From positions 1,550,001 through 1,614,000 of the forward strand of contig JAGKQI010000104.1 in assembly GCA_018806915.1 (NCBI GenBank): a stretch of DNA of 64,000 bases, read 5' to 3'. The notes below the pieces were generated by a model, which searched no databases, was not told where the DNA came from, and worked only from the letters and a program-made list of their open reading frames with translations. The stretch is from Phytophthora colocasiae. Lineage: Eukaryota > Oomycota > Peronosporomycetes > Peronosporales > Peronosporaceae. This document shows, piece after piece, positions 19,979-29,900 of this stretch (position 1 is the first letter of the stretch; every line of letters starts with the position of its first letter). A program made the translations under genes and the position numbers.

Positions 19979-20786
19979 CAGGTTGGACCCCGAAGTGGGC
20001 CAAAGTTGTGAACGGGCAGCTCAGCGACTGTTGGAAGTGGATCGGCGAGAACTTCAACCTGGATCTGGGTTAGACCCACGATCGTGCTTGAAGCCGCCTA
20101 CAGAAGTGACACTGACTGCGATGGAAGTGCCAATAGGAGAGACTGTATTGGTTGACGGCACGAGTCACGCGAAGTGAGATCTATGCTGGACGTGCACTAT
20201 GAGGAGACAGACGGAAGGCACGATGAGCCCGAAGCTTGCTTGCAAATCGGACGGCTGGATAGCACCCCGAGAAACGACGAGTAAGGCGCACTTCGTAGAC
20301 ACGAAGTGGCGTCAAAGCAACCGAGTGGTTGTACGAGAGGAACGAAGGGCGGCGGTTTAAGGAGGAACTTGGTGTACAAGCGAGAGGAGGACTATCGGGT
20401 TTCCAAGCGGTGACGAACGTGGCAGCCAGTCGAGGGTCGGAGAAGACGACTCACCTGGTACGGCCGGGTAGCGTAAGTCGCGGGACTTGGAGGACGAGCA
20501 GTTAGTACTGTCGTGAGTGCAGGAGGACCAACGAGGACTGACGTCTACGAAGGAACGGAGGAACGAAGGAACGAAGGAACGAAAGACGAAAGTAGAAGTA
20601 TATTAGGCTTTTAATATAAATAGGTGCGTTCGTGCTGCAGCATCGAACAAACCGGCGCGGTGAACCGAGCCAACAGGAGCGTGTGAAGTTGAAGTGTGCT
20701 CTTTAGCACCCGATCCTTGGATATTCCACCCGGCGCAGCACCAGCTATTCGACCCACTGGTGGGCAGTGAGACTAAACCCATTACA
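19974..20786 (+). repeat. 3' LTR of the Gypsy element (813 bp)
   Basis: Nearly identical to 13284-14088. Visible differences are T to C near the start (GTGGGT/CCAAAG), C to T in GAC(C/T)GTATTGG, C to A in GAAGT(C/A)TATTAGG, and one extra GGAACGAA-type 8-bp unit near 20565. It ends in TTACA at 20786 before the ATAC target-site duplication. Confidence 0.93.
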
Positions 20787-21527
20787 ATACCAAAGTAAAG
20801 TCTATTCACCCTGATGTGATGCACTTTGGCTTAACGTGACTCATCCTTGATGTGAGCAGTACTGAGGTCATCAAGTTCCAACGCATCGAAATCGTCGTGT
20901 ATATCTGTGTTCAATTATTCAACTGCGCTACAATTGCGAGACTGACAACGAACCATGCTTCCCATGGTCCAGGATGCTGACCTCCAGGCTCTTTCCTACT
21001 GCACAAGCAGAGGCTTCGGGCGGCGGCTACATGCGCAAGTAAAACCAAATGCTCTTGAAGTCCGTGGTCTTTGGTCCATCGAAACAGGCGCATTGACGTC
21101 TAAGCAAGGTTACTCCTAACTAATTTCCTACGGCTACTCGGTTACCCTTAGTCTATGACCGGTACGCTTGAATTTCTTGGGAATTTTGCCCAATGGGCCG
21201 CCGTTGATGAGCCCCCAGCCGGTGCCTGGCCGGGTAGAGTACTGCGACCGCGCCAACTCCTTGAGTCTTGTCTCCGTGTTGTTGTGCCTTGATTGGTCCC
21301 GATGTCTTAGAGAAGAGCTTGTTGTTTGATAGACTGGCAGTGGCAGTTTCAGACTCACTGGATTGTCGTAATCGAGCCACTCTCCTGATTACAACAGTTC
21401 CTCTCGCTAGATATTTGACACAGTGTAGCCATTTAATGCGCCTCCCTCCAGTCCGCTCACTTTGGCTTTTGCCTTCTACCTCATCGATCCACCAAATCCA
21501 TCCGATCTCTTCACTTCTCCTTTTTTC
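20787..21527. other. Intergenic, no supported gene
   Basis: About 740 bp. On the minus strand two overlapping open frames of about 75 codons occur at 21134-21380, one ending GKIPKKFKRTGHRLRVTE, which looks protein-like but matches no family I know. A GCTCACTTTGG motif near 21454 resembles the oomycete initiator consensus and may belong to the downstream small gene. Confidence 0.4.
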
Positions 21528-21794
21528 ATGGGTGTCCTCTTACTCCTCGGTTTGTTGCGGCGTCTTCGCGACAACAAGAACGGGGACTGTCAGCAGGACT
21601 ACGAGAGAGAGCTGCGTCGCGAGTATCGTCGCCAGTGCAAGCGTCAACGCCGCTGGAATCGTCGCCATCCGCAATGTCCAGGTCCGATCCCCGCTCCACC
21701 TGCTCCTGTAGTGCCGGTGGTTGTACAACCAGTGATGCAGCCCTCATCAGTCACGCCTGGTATACCGGCGTCAACGAAGGATATCTCGGTGTAA
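21528..21794 (+). CDS. Small basic, membrane-anchored candidate protein
   Basis: Not recognised. From the ATG at 21528 it encodes 88 residues: a short hydrophobic start (MGVLLLLGLLRRL), a strongly basic stretch (RELRREYRRQCKRQRRWNRR), then a Pro/Val-rich tail (GPIPAPPAPVVPVVVQPV). The frame is open to 21462 but only from a non-ATG codon. An initiator-like GCTCACTTTGG lies about 70 bp upstream. It could be a type II membrane or secreted peptide, or an accidental frame between repeats. Confidence 0.35.
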   Translation: MGVLLLLGLLRRLRDNKNGDCQQDYERELRREYRRQCKRQRRWNRRHPQCPGPIPAPPAPVVPVVVQPVMQPSSVTPGIPASTKDISV

Positions 21795-21910
21795 GTTGCT
21801 GTAGCGAACAGCGGTAACGAGCTAAGCGCGCGCTGTGCAATACAATACTACCAGTATATTTTAAATATCTCTTCCTTGTTATACATGTACGTATCAACAA
21901 GTACGTGCAC

Positions 21911-22072
21911 GCACTTAATTTCTATCCAGTGCTTAAAAGTGTTGGGTGAGCAAACGGGGGGGGGGGAAGGGAGGACTCGAACCCCTTATATTAGGTACTT
22001 ATCAAACGTATAGCATATACAAGTACGCACTTAATTTCTATCCAGTGCTTAAAAGTGTTGGGTGAGCAAACG
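21911..22072. repeat. Duplicated 46-bp repeat with tRNA-like insert
   Basis: The same 46 bases (GCACTTAATTTCTATCC... to GCAAACG) occur at 21911-21956 and 22027-22072. Between them lie a run of eleven G, a tRNA-like B-box and CGTATAGCATATAC; CGTATAGCATATAC also follows the second copy. This looks like insertion or slippage duplication involving a tRNA-derived sequence. Confidence 0.6.
21973..21983 (-). other. tRNA-like Pol III B-box (possible SINE or tRNA 3' fragment)
   Basis: On the minus strand the sequence GGTTCGAGTCC matches the B-box consensus GGTTCGANTCC exactly. Flanking AGGGG/CCTCC pairs as an imperfect T-stem. No A-box, anticodon arm or full cloverleaf was found, so a complete tRNA gene is not supported. 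Confidence 0.4.
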
Positions 22073-22230
22073 TATAGCATATACCTATATATATATGGTA
22101 CTTGAAGCAACAGTTTGTTCGCGTTGCAGGCAAACTGTTGGTCCGCAGCGCTCCGTTACCAAGACAGACACGGGTGATGCTGATGCCATCTGATTCTGCA
22201 TTGATGAAGCCAAATTCAGACGAGGAACAC

Positions 22231-22281
22231 GTCCTCGAGGGCCTCGAGGACGCCATCGGCCTCGAGTCGAGGCCGATGGCG
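22231..22281. repeat. Two adjacent perfect inverted repeats
   Basis: The first has 9-base arms GTCCTCGAG/CTCGAGGAC around GGC (22231-22251). The second has 15-base arms CGCCATCGGCCTCGA and its complement around one G (22251-22281). They share base 22251 and could form a double hairpin or cruciform. Confidence 0.75.
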
Positions 22282-22929
22282 TTCAACGATTTGTCTGGTT
22301 TGGTTTCGCTAATAGCGGCACTTCCGCGCACCTTGCCTCGACTCAAAGTCTGAGTTGCATTGCTGCTTGGTTATGAAATATCCGGAGCACGGCACGAGTC
22401 TATCCTGTCCGTGGGGTCTGCAGCTGCAGCAGCACTGTTCGAGTCTAACGTAGCGTCTGGCGTGCCATGTGCGGTCACTCTACCGTCACCATACACAGCT
22501 GATGACCATGGTCAGTGGCCCCCTTCGTGGTGACCGTCCGTAGTGATCTTTTGCCGCGGTGGGAACGCGGTTGAAGCGAGCCAAAATCTCTTGCAAGTTG
22601 CACGGGCTCAGCCTTACTCGGTGAGCGCCGCAACGATCTTCGCGGCGTTTCTCCCCTTGCCCGGGGCATGGCGTGCGTGGCGCCGGCTGCATGCCAGTGG
22701 CGCCACCTTGGCTGTCCCTCCAGTTAGCGCTAGAGACGGGTGGAAAGCCCCAACGTGATCGCACTCAAAGGCGCAGGAAGGGATCAACCGGCTGCCTCCA
22801 GTGGAGACCCGAGCTGGCCCGGCGCTCGCCGGCACGGGCTGGTCTCTGCCGGCCAGCAGCTCAGGTCGACAGCATCCGCCGCTGCTTGACGTTCGCATTT
22901 CTCTTCTTGCCGTCGCCTGCATATCCGTG
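22282..22929. other. Intergenic/repeat-derived sequence upstream of the methyltransferase
   Basis: About 650 bp with several short frames in both strands and no recognisable domain. The frame of the downstream methyltransferase is open from 22801 but has no ATG before 22930. The CATTTCTCTTCTT stretch near 22896 is pyrimidine-rich and initiator-like. Confidence 0.35.
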
Positions 22930-23892
22930 ATGGAGAGCACTGCCAAGACGTCCACATTCGTTTCGGAGCCCATCGACGCACATCAACCACCTTCTTCTCC
23001 TGCTTCCGCTAAGATGCAGAACGAGGACTTTGCCCAGTTCACGAGCTTCATGGACGCATGTCTGCGTGCGATTGAAGACCGTCGCGAAGACCGTTTGATC
23101 CACGATCCGTTCGCGGAGGCTTTGACGCGCGAAATCATGCCGCAATTGGCGCCGCGTCTTAAGAAGTGGGAAGAGCAGCAACCTCACCCAGAAGACTACG
23201 TTGCACTACGTGGTCGATACCTCGACGAAGCCCTCGAACAACGAAACTCTGGGATTCGTCAGGTGGTTCTGCTTGGTGCCGGTCTTGACACCCGCGTGTT
23301 CCGCTTAAAAACCTTGACCGGATGCCACGTACTGGAAATCGATCAGAGTGCCGAGCTGTTCGAGCACAAGCGCGCTGTATTGAAGGAACTCAAGCCCAAA
23401 CTCCTTGTAGATCGTCACGACTACATTGTCGCGGACCTCAACGCCTTCAACTGGGAAGAAGGGCTGCTGTCGAGTGGATTCAACCCGGACATCCCGACGT
23501 TCTGGGTCTTGGAAGGAATCATGATGTACTTGACACGAGTGAGCAACCTCGCTCTACTGAAGACGATTGACGTTCTGTCAGCTCCTGGTAGTGAGATCTG
23601 GGGGGATATGATCAGTCGGCCGTTGTCTCACAATGACATTTTGCCCCTGTTTAAAGACGTGAATGAGCTCTACAAGAAGGAATTGGGTGAAGAGCTCTTC
23701 AAGCACGGCGAGGACGACATCTCGGAGGGTGTTTTCAGTGAATTGCCCTGGGAATTGCAAGTGCAGGCAACTCTAAAAGAGAACGGGATGCACTTTAATC
23801 GCGAGTGGACCCCTACACTCACTAAGAATGACGCGCGGCCTGTGACATACAACTTTGTGCTAGCCAAGAAGCCCCTCGCCGGTCTGCCGTAG
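22930..23892 (+). CDS. SAM-dependent methyltransferase, PPM1/LCMT-like family
   Basis: Single exon of 320 residues from the ATG at 22930. The sequence carries family features of leucine carboxyl methyltransferase-like enzymes: an N-terminal RED/DPFAEAL region, ALRGRYLDEAL, the SAM-binding VVLLGAGLDTRVFRL, the acidic LEIDQSAELFEHK (ribose contacts), and FWVLEGIMMYL. A C-terminal VTYNFVLAKK strand follows. Members methylate carboxyl or hydroxyl groups of small molecules or proteins; many belong to secondary metabolism, so the substrate cannot be named. There is no signal peptide or membrane span. It lies 87 bp upstream of the calpain-like gene in the same orientation. Confidence 0.87.
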   Translation: MESTAKTSTFVSEPIDAHQPPSSPASAKMQNEDFAQFTSFMDACLRAIEDRREDRLIHDPFAEALTREIMPQLAPRLKKWEEQQPHPEDYVALRGRYLDEALEQRNSGIRQVVLLGAGLDTRVFRLKTLTGCHVLEIDQSAELFEHKRAVLKELKPKLLVDRHDYIVADLNAFNWEEGLLSSGFNPDIPTFWVLEGIMMYLTRVSNLALLKTIDVLSAPGSEIWGDMISRPLSHNDILPLFKDVNELYKKELGEELFKHGEDDISEGVFSELPWELQVQATLKENGMHFNREWTPTLTKNDARPVTYNFVLAKKPLAGLP

Positions 23893-23979
23893 CCAACCCA
23901 ACTTATCTAAAGCATATTAATGTATCACTATGAGCCGTTACGCTGGCACTGCCCATTCACGACCTTCTCATGAATTCAA

Positions 23980-26900
23980 ATGACGCAGTGGAATGGCCAA
24001 AATGCATTGGTGTCGCGCGTGTTCATCTTAGCGAACTTTGCTGTCTTGCTACAGCTTCAACTCGAGACCACAGCACAAACCACAGACACTTTAGGGTATC
24101 CAGATCCTCGCTACTCGACTACTCAGGGCTTGACGGCATTTTCATGCACGGGCGGCGCACGCAACTGCCCTGACGGCGGCCAATATGCGTCGGCTGGAGG
24201 GAACCTTACACTTACCATTGTCGAAATGCGTAACCTGCCCAATCTCGATAGCTTTGGACTTGCAGGTCTCGAGACGGACGCGTTTATCGAGGCTTTGATC
24301 GGTGACAACGTACGCTCATCAGGTGTCGTGTGGAACTCACTCAACCCCAAGTGGCCGCCCTGTAGCGAACCGGGATGTACCGGGGAGAACGACCTCGCAC
24401 GTGACTTGAATTTCGGCTTCCGACCGGCCGGAACGGAGATCATCGTCCGCGTCTGGGACAAGGACAGCGGGTTTGAGTTTGGTGATGACCTGGTGGCTCA
24501 AGTGACGCTCAACGCCATCTACTGCTCCGGTTTCTCGGCTGTAAAGCACAAGATGATGACGAACGATTCATCTACGTGGGCAATTCCAGAACAGCCCATG
24601 TGTGTGGAAGAGCTCTGGGTACCTCTGAGTGAAAGTGGTGACTGTACAGACGCGTCTTCTACGCCGTGTATGCGTGTCCGAATGACTGCTATCCCGTTCC
24701 AGATGCGAATCGAAGAAGTGTTCGTGTCTGGTGCGCTGGTTAACGGGGGAATGGGCGGCTACTTCCCAAATGAAGTGTCGTGGCTTTATGGTCGAGTGTA
24801 TTCGAGTTCCGACACGCGGTTGTTGAGTTACTATCGGATGTCTGATTCCCAGGGTGGACTATTGATCCGTTCACCAAGTACATCCAACAACAACAAGGGT
24901 AACATGTCGATTACCAGTACTTACGGCTACGCGCCGTTCGCTCGCGTGACGTTAAACTTCGCCGCTCAACTGTTTGTGTTCCGTCGCGTGGATGATCAAG
25001 CTTCGACGCCGGAATGGCTCAATACAACATTCGGTTGGGTCGACACACGTGAATACGCTCAGCTGATGGACGTTGCGGGGGATTTTAAAGCTGTTGCACA
25101 GAACTTCAGCCCACACGCTATTAACAAGTATGGAGATGCTGAAGGACGTGGAATTATCACTGGAGCGAATGTGGCCTCGAATTACACGGACTCAACGCTC
25201 AGTATGTACTTCATTGTTGCTGTCCCGCATGAAACCTTGGACATCGTTCCTGCTGTCTACTCAAAGGAATTCTCACGAGGGATTTTCCTAGAAGTTACGC
25301 TGCAGTATGTGACCACCTTCGTGTTCCTCGTGGTTCTGGTAGTACGATACTTGCGGCGTATGCACTGGCGAATCGAGAGAGTACCGTCGTTCTTGGCTGA
25401 AAAAGTAGCCAACCCGAACGGACAGCTCTCTGCAGCAGGACCACAGCCACGTGGGGCAAATGGAAAGGATAAATTCACTGTAAAAGGGAAAGAATTGAAG
25501 AAAACCAAAGTCAAGAAGCCCGATATTGTGGCGCAACTCTTCTTCTGCTACGGAGACGGAGAGAACAACGCGCAGTTCCGACGGAATCTCTTCTATGCTA
25601 CATTGGCTCTAAACATTGTGATCATTTCGCCTGTATTGATGCTGATTTCGTGGGGAGTGACGTCTATTATCCTCGTGACGCCCCCAGCGTTCGGATTTGG
25701 AATTATTTTCCTGGGTGTCGGAGCATTAGGGGGCATCTACGCTGCTGCTGTTTGGGTTCGTACGGGATGGCGCATGACTAAGAGGACGTTGTATCTCTTC
25801 GCGATCGCTTTCTTCGGCGCTTTCGTGTTCCTTTTCTCGGCTACATTTGCAGACCCAAAAGTTTACATCGGTGGCGAAGACTTGGACTTCTTCTCCATCT
25901 CGTCCGTCTTCCTTACGCTTAATATGATGCCCATCATTTGGCTCGCCTTCACCAACGACTCGAAGCTTTCTAAGTCTCTCAAGCAAGTCATCGCTGTCGT
26001 TGGAGCTTCCAAGAAGGTCACAACGCTCAAAAGTAAGTTTAAAAACCTTGGTACTCTTGGTCTAAAGCTTGCTACTGCAAAAGGAGGTCATGAACCAGAG
26101 GAACAAGAGTCTACAGGAATGAAGACCAAGCGAAAGCGAAAGGAATCAGCTTTCGCAGCGATTTTAGGCGAGCATTACACGGTGGAGCAGTCATTACCAG
26201 GCTTGGAATACGCGGATATCCTCAAAAGCGCCTTTGTGGTACCTCCAGCTACTCGGAACCGCATGAATCGGAGATACTACTGGGCTGCACTAGCTACACT
26301 CGTGTGTTACTGCGTCGTAGCGAGTGTGTGGACGGGATACGGAACGCAAGCGGTAGGAATCTCGATCACTCTCGTTCTAGTGGATTTGTGCGTCTACATG
26401 CTACATCGAGGCAAGAGCGCGCACAACTGGTCTGCTGGCTACGTGGTGTTCCTACTGAGCTTTGTACGGGTGTGTTTAGCTGCCACTTGTGGTCCATACT
26501 GGATCCTTGGCCACGCCTTCCTCTATATGGCCTTCGGAACTGCGCTTTGTCGTGAAATTATCGGTCGAAATTTGCCTCGAATGAACAAGCAAGAAGCTGG
26601 AGGTGTCACGTTCTTTGGTCACGACCCGCACAAGGAACGCCAGCAGCAATTGGATGTTGGCACAACACCTGAATTCGTACTGGGGTTTCTCTCCTTCTTC
26701 TATCTCTTCTTACTGCTAGGCGTTGCGTTTGGATCAAGTGAAAACCAGGCTATCCGTGTGCCAGTCTTGGGTCAGGAATGGCCTTTGTGGATCTTTGGAG
26801 TCTTGGCCTTCATTGTCGTCCTGTTTGTAGGTCTTTCACTTGCCACTTCAAGAGCGTTTTTCCTTCAAAAAGAGCAGCTTCTGTCGGACTACGCCATGCA

Positions 26901-29900
26901 CGTTTACCTGTTCGTACGGCCATTGCGATTGCCATTCATGCTTGCTGCTGCGTCGGAAGTGCTCGTGATCTGCTCGGGTTTGTTCGTGTACGCTTCGACT
27001 CAGTCCACGTTTATCCTGGTGTCTTCGTTCTTCGCACCACTCATCTTGATGCTGTCGTTAGCGGTTCATGTACAGTGGACGAAGAACGACTATCGACTCG
27101 TAGTGTGGCCCCCTGAAGACGATGAAGAAGATGTATTAGATGATGACGACGACGGAGGATTCCTTGATGCAGAAGCAGCGCTGGAGAAGGAAGCAGAACT
27201 CATGCGAGAGAACTTTGTGCTTCCTCCTCTTAAAGGCAAAGGCAGTAACCACGTGTTTGACAGTGCCGACGAAACGTTTAAGATGCCCAATCTCCCGTCC
27301 AAAAGCTTACTGGGGCTTGTAGGAGGCAAAGCTGCTGGGGTTATGAGCCCAACGAAGAAATTAGGGCTGGCACTACCGGGAAAAAGCAAAACAGAAAACA
27401 AGACGCCAATGAAGACACCAGAACTACCAGCCATCACTGAAAGCGGATCAACGACAGCACTCGCAATTAAACCGAAACCAGTACGCTTCGCCTGGTTAAG
27501 AAATCTCCTGGGGTTGCGTACTTTGCTCGCACGGAAGTCGTGGTTGAAGAAGTATAAAGAGGAGGAGGGTCTCTCGCCGACAACTAAACCTCTCTTAAAC
27601 CGCAGTGGTATAGCCAATGCCGTCGTGAACGATGAGGGCGACGATGTAGCACGCCCACTAATTGATGATAATGCCGCAAACAACGCTGTACTAGCTCGTC
27701 GGAAGACAATGGCTCTGGGTGGTGAAGGAGATATCGACTTTACGAAAATGACGCTGTATCAAGCTTACAAGCAAGGATTTCTACTACCTCAGGATCATAT
27801 CACGCTCGGTTGCTTCTTCGCCCTGCTGTTCCTGATCCTGTTGTATGGGATGATCCTCACTGCCACAGAGAATCCGTCATGGCTTGGACAACTCATCTGG
27901 ACTGGAGCTTACGTCCTCATTTTCACACTTTTCCCGACAATTAAATTCTTCAAGACTGCAACGTATACTCCAGATATGAAGTTTTGCTTTGGCGGCAGCG
28001 CTGTACTCGCTTGGATCAGTGGTTTTGTGCTGTTCTTCGCTGTTTTGAAGGCAAATGTGAACGTTGTAGAGTCTCTTGCTATCCTCTCGATTTTAATCTT
28101 CTATCCGACTTTCTTACTGTTTGCAGTCACGCTTGGTCGATGGCAGGACGAGAATTGGGCCATCACTCGTCCGATCCGACGTATCGGAGGTGTCTGTATG
28201 GCTGCAATTGTATTGTGGATCTTCGAGATGTACGTCTTCGTTAGTGTGGCATTTGGAGGAATCTTGACGTTCCTACTGGCATTGTTCATCTTCATCACGC
28301 ACTACGTCGTCAAGTGGGTCGAGAACGACCGGTATCTCGCTCCAGTCTACCAACGGCAGGCTAGTTTAATTGTTCTCGCTGCCACTGTGGCTGCAATCAT
28401 TGGAGCTCTTGCTACAGGGATGAGCTTCTACTCGTGCCTCTCGATCGTATTCATGGTGCTTCTACTCAAATATTCTTTACAATTTGTTGCTGGTTGGATC
28501 GTGGCGAAAAGCTCGGCTGATGAGTCGGTCTTCTACTCGCCGTATCTCTTCCCGGTTTTCTCGTACAACGCCTTCACGAACAACGTTGTGGATGAAACTC
28601 ACAATGTTCTCCCGCTCTACATGGTGTTCTTACTATCGTTTCTGTGGGGTGTAGCAGGAGTTATGTTCTTTGATCCGCTAGATTTCGGTGTTGGACTGTG
28701 TAGTATCGTACTGCTTGCATTCGCAGGAGTCACCGCTCACTTATGCGCTGTCACACCAGTTCAAATGGGAATTGCAGCCAAATACGTGAACGAAATGATC
28801 TTGAAAGACGCCAGTGAAGCTGCTCAAGCTGTATCAAACCGTCGACGTCAACCTTTCACTCTTGAATCTCCTGAGTTTATCGAGCAAGAACGTCGAGAGA
28901 AGAAGGCGGAGCTGGAGTTCCAAGCGATTGCTTATGGTGGAGGAGCTGCCTCTGCATTTGCGAGTCGGAAGAAAGGAGCGAAGATAGCTGACGTTAAGAC
29001 AGAGGAAGACAATGTCAAAGTGGAGCCCCGACGTACCTGTGGAGACGTTGCGCTGGATATCGAAGATGTAGATCGTCAATGTCGACATATTACTACCATT
29101 CACGGTCTGGAAGTGGATCGACCGGACGGGATTTTGTCGTGGAAAGAAGTGAAAGTGGACATCTTCCAGCGTGGAGTGGGGCCCTTTGGTTTCTTGTACG
29201 CATTCACAGTTCCTCCTCGGGTATTGAGGTTCTTACGATGGAAATATCTGCCATCGACGCTCAAGTGGAAGAGGAAAAACAAGGACGACCAAGCTGATAC
29301 ACTGACAGACTCCCTTGAGCGAGGGGAGAGCGCACCTCGAATTGACATTACACCAGCAACATCATCCCAAGAACTGGTTGAGTTGCTACTGCAACTACCC
29401 CAGCTTGATGCTGCGTTGGACCGCGAATTCTATGAAGAAACGAGGTGTGTGATCCACCTGCAGCTCCTGATGTTAACCGCTTCCGATGCCCGCTTGAGTC
29501 GTGAGAAGATCCTGTTCCAGAAGTTTTTACGGGAGAATCGCTTCAAGCTCATGTCCAACGGGATTAGTCCACCTGCGAATGTTTTCCGAACGAGCTCCTT
29601 CGCGTCTATCGACATTCCGTTAGTTGCTGTATGGTTACTGTCTCTCACCCCAGAGGCTCGGACGAGGTTTCACGCATTGAAAGCTGCTTTTAACGAAGAA
29701 ATGGACCGCACAGATGCCATTGTAGATGCTGAAGACCATGCTGCTCTCGTGGCCCAGAAGGAATTACAGGCGAGTTGGGCACCACGTGAAGCTGAACAGT
29801 GTCGTCAACGCATGCAGGAGTTCTTGGCTCGTCGTTTACGCCGTGAAAGCGAAGGGGTTCTTACTGAGGAGGAAGAGAGCAAACCCGGGTACGATGAAGC

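Larger units (their letters stand above)
13284..20786 (+). mobile_element. Ty3/Gypsy LTR retrotransposon, recent, lacking protease and reverse transcriptase
   Basis: Two LTRs (13284-14088 and 19974-20786) flank a 5885-bp interior. The element begins TGTAA and ends TTACA and is flanked by a 4-bp ATAC duplication (13280-13283, 20787-20790). The order inside is gag, RNase H, integrase, which is Gypsy order. Between the gag stop (16554) and the RNase H domain (from about 17117) only about 560 bp remain, with no protease DTG/DSG motif and no YxDD reverse-transcriptase box. The LTRs differ at only about three single bases and one 8-bp repeat unit, so insertion was recent. A copy without reverse transcriptase must have been mobilised in trans, or lost the region after insertion. 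Confidence 0.92.

Noticed and set aside
21268..21711. 147-codon plus-strand frame overlapping the small basic protein
   Set aside because: A different frame from the ATG-started candidate, low complexity, no family motif.
21956..21966. Run of eleven G as a functional element
   Set aside because: Homopolymers are prone to assembly error and nothing else supports a role.
21956..21983. A complete tRNA gene at the B-box
   Set aside because: Only the B-box and an imperfect T-stem are seen; no A-box, D-arm or anticodon arm fits.
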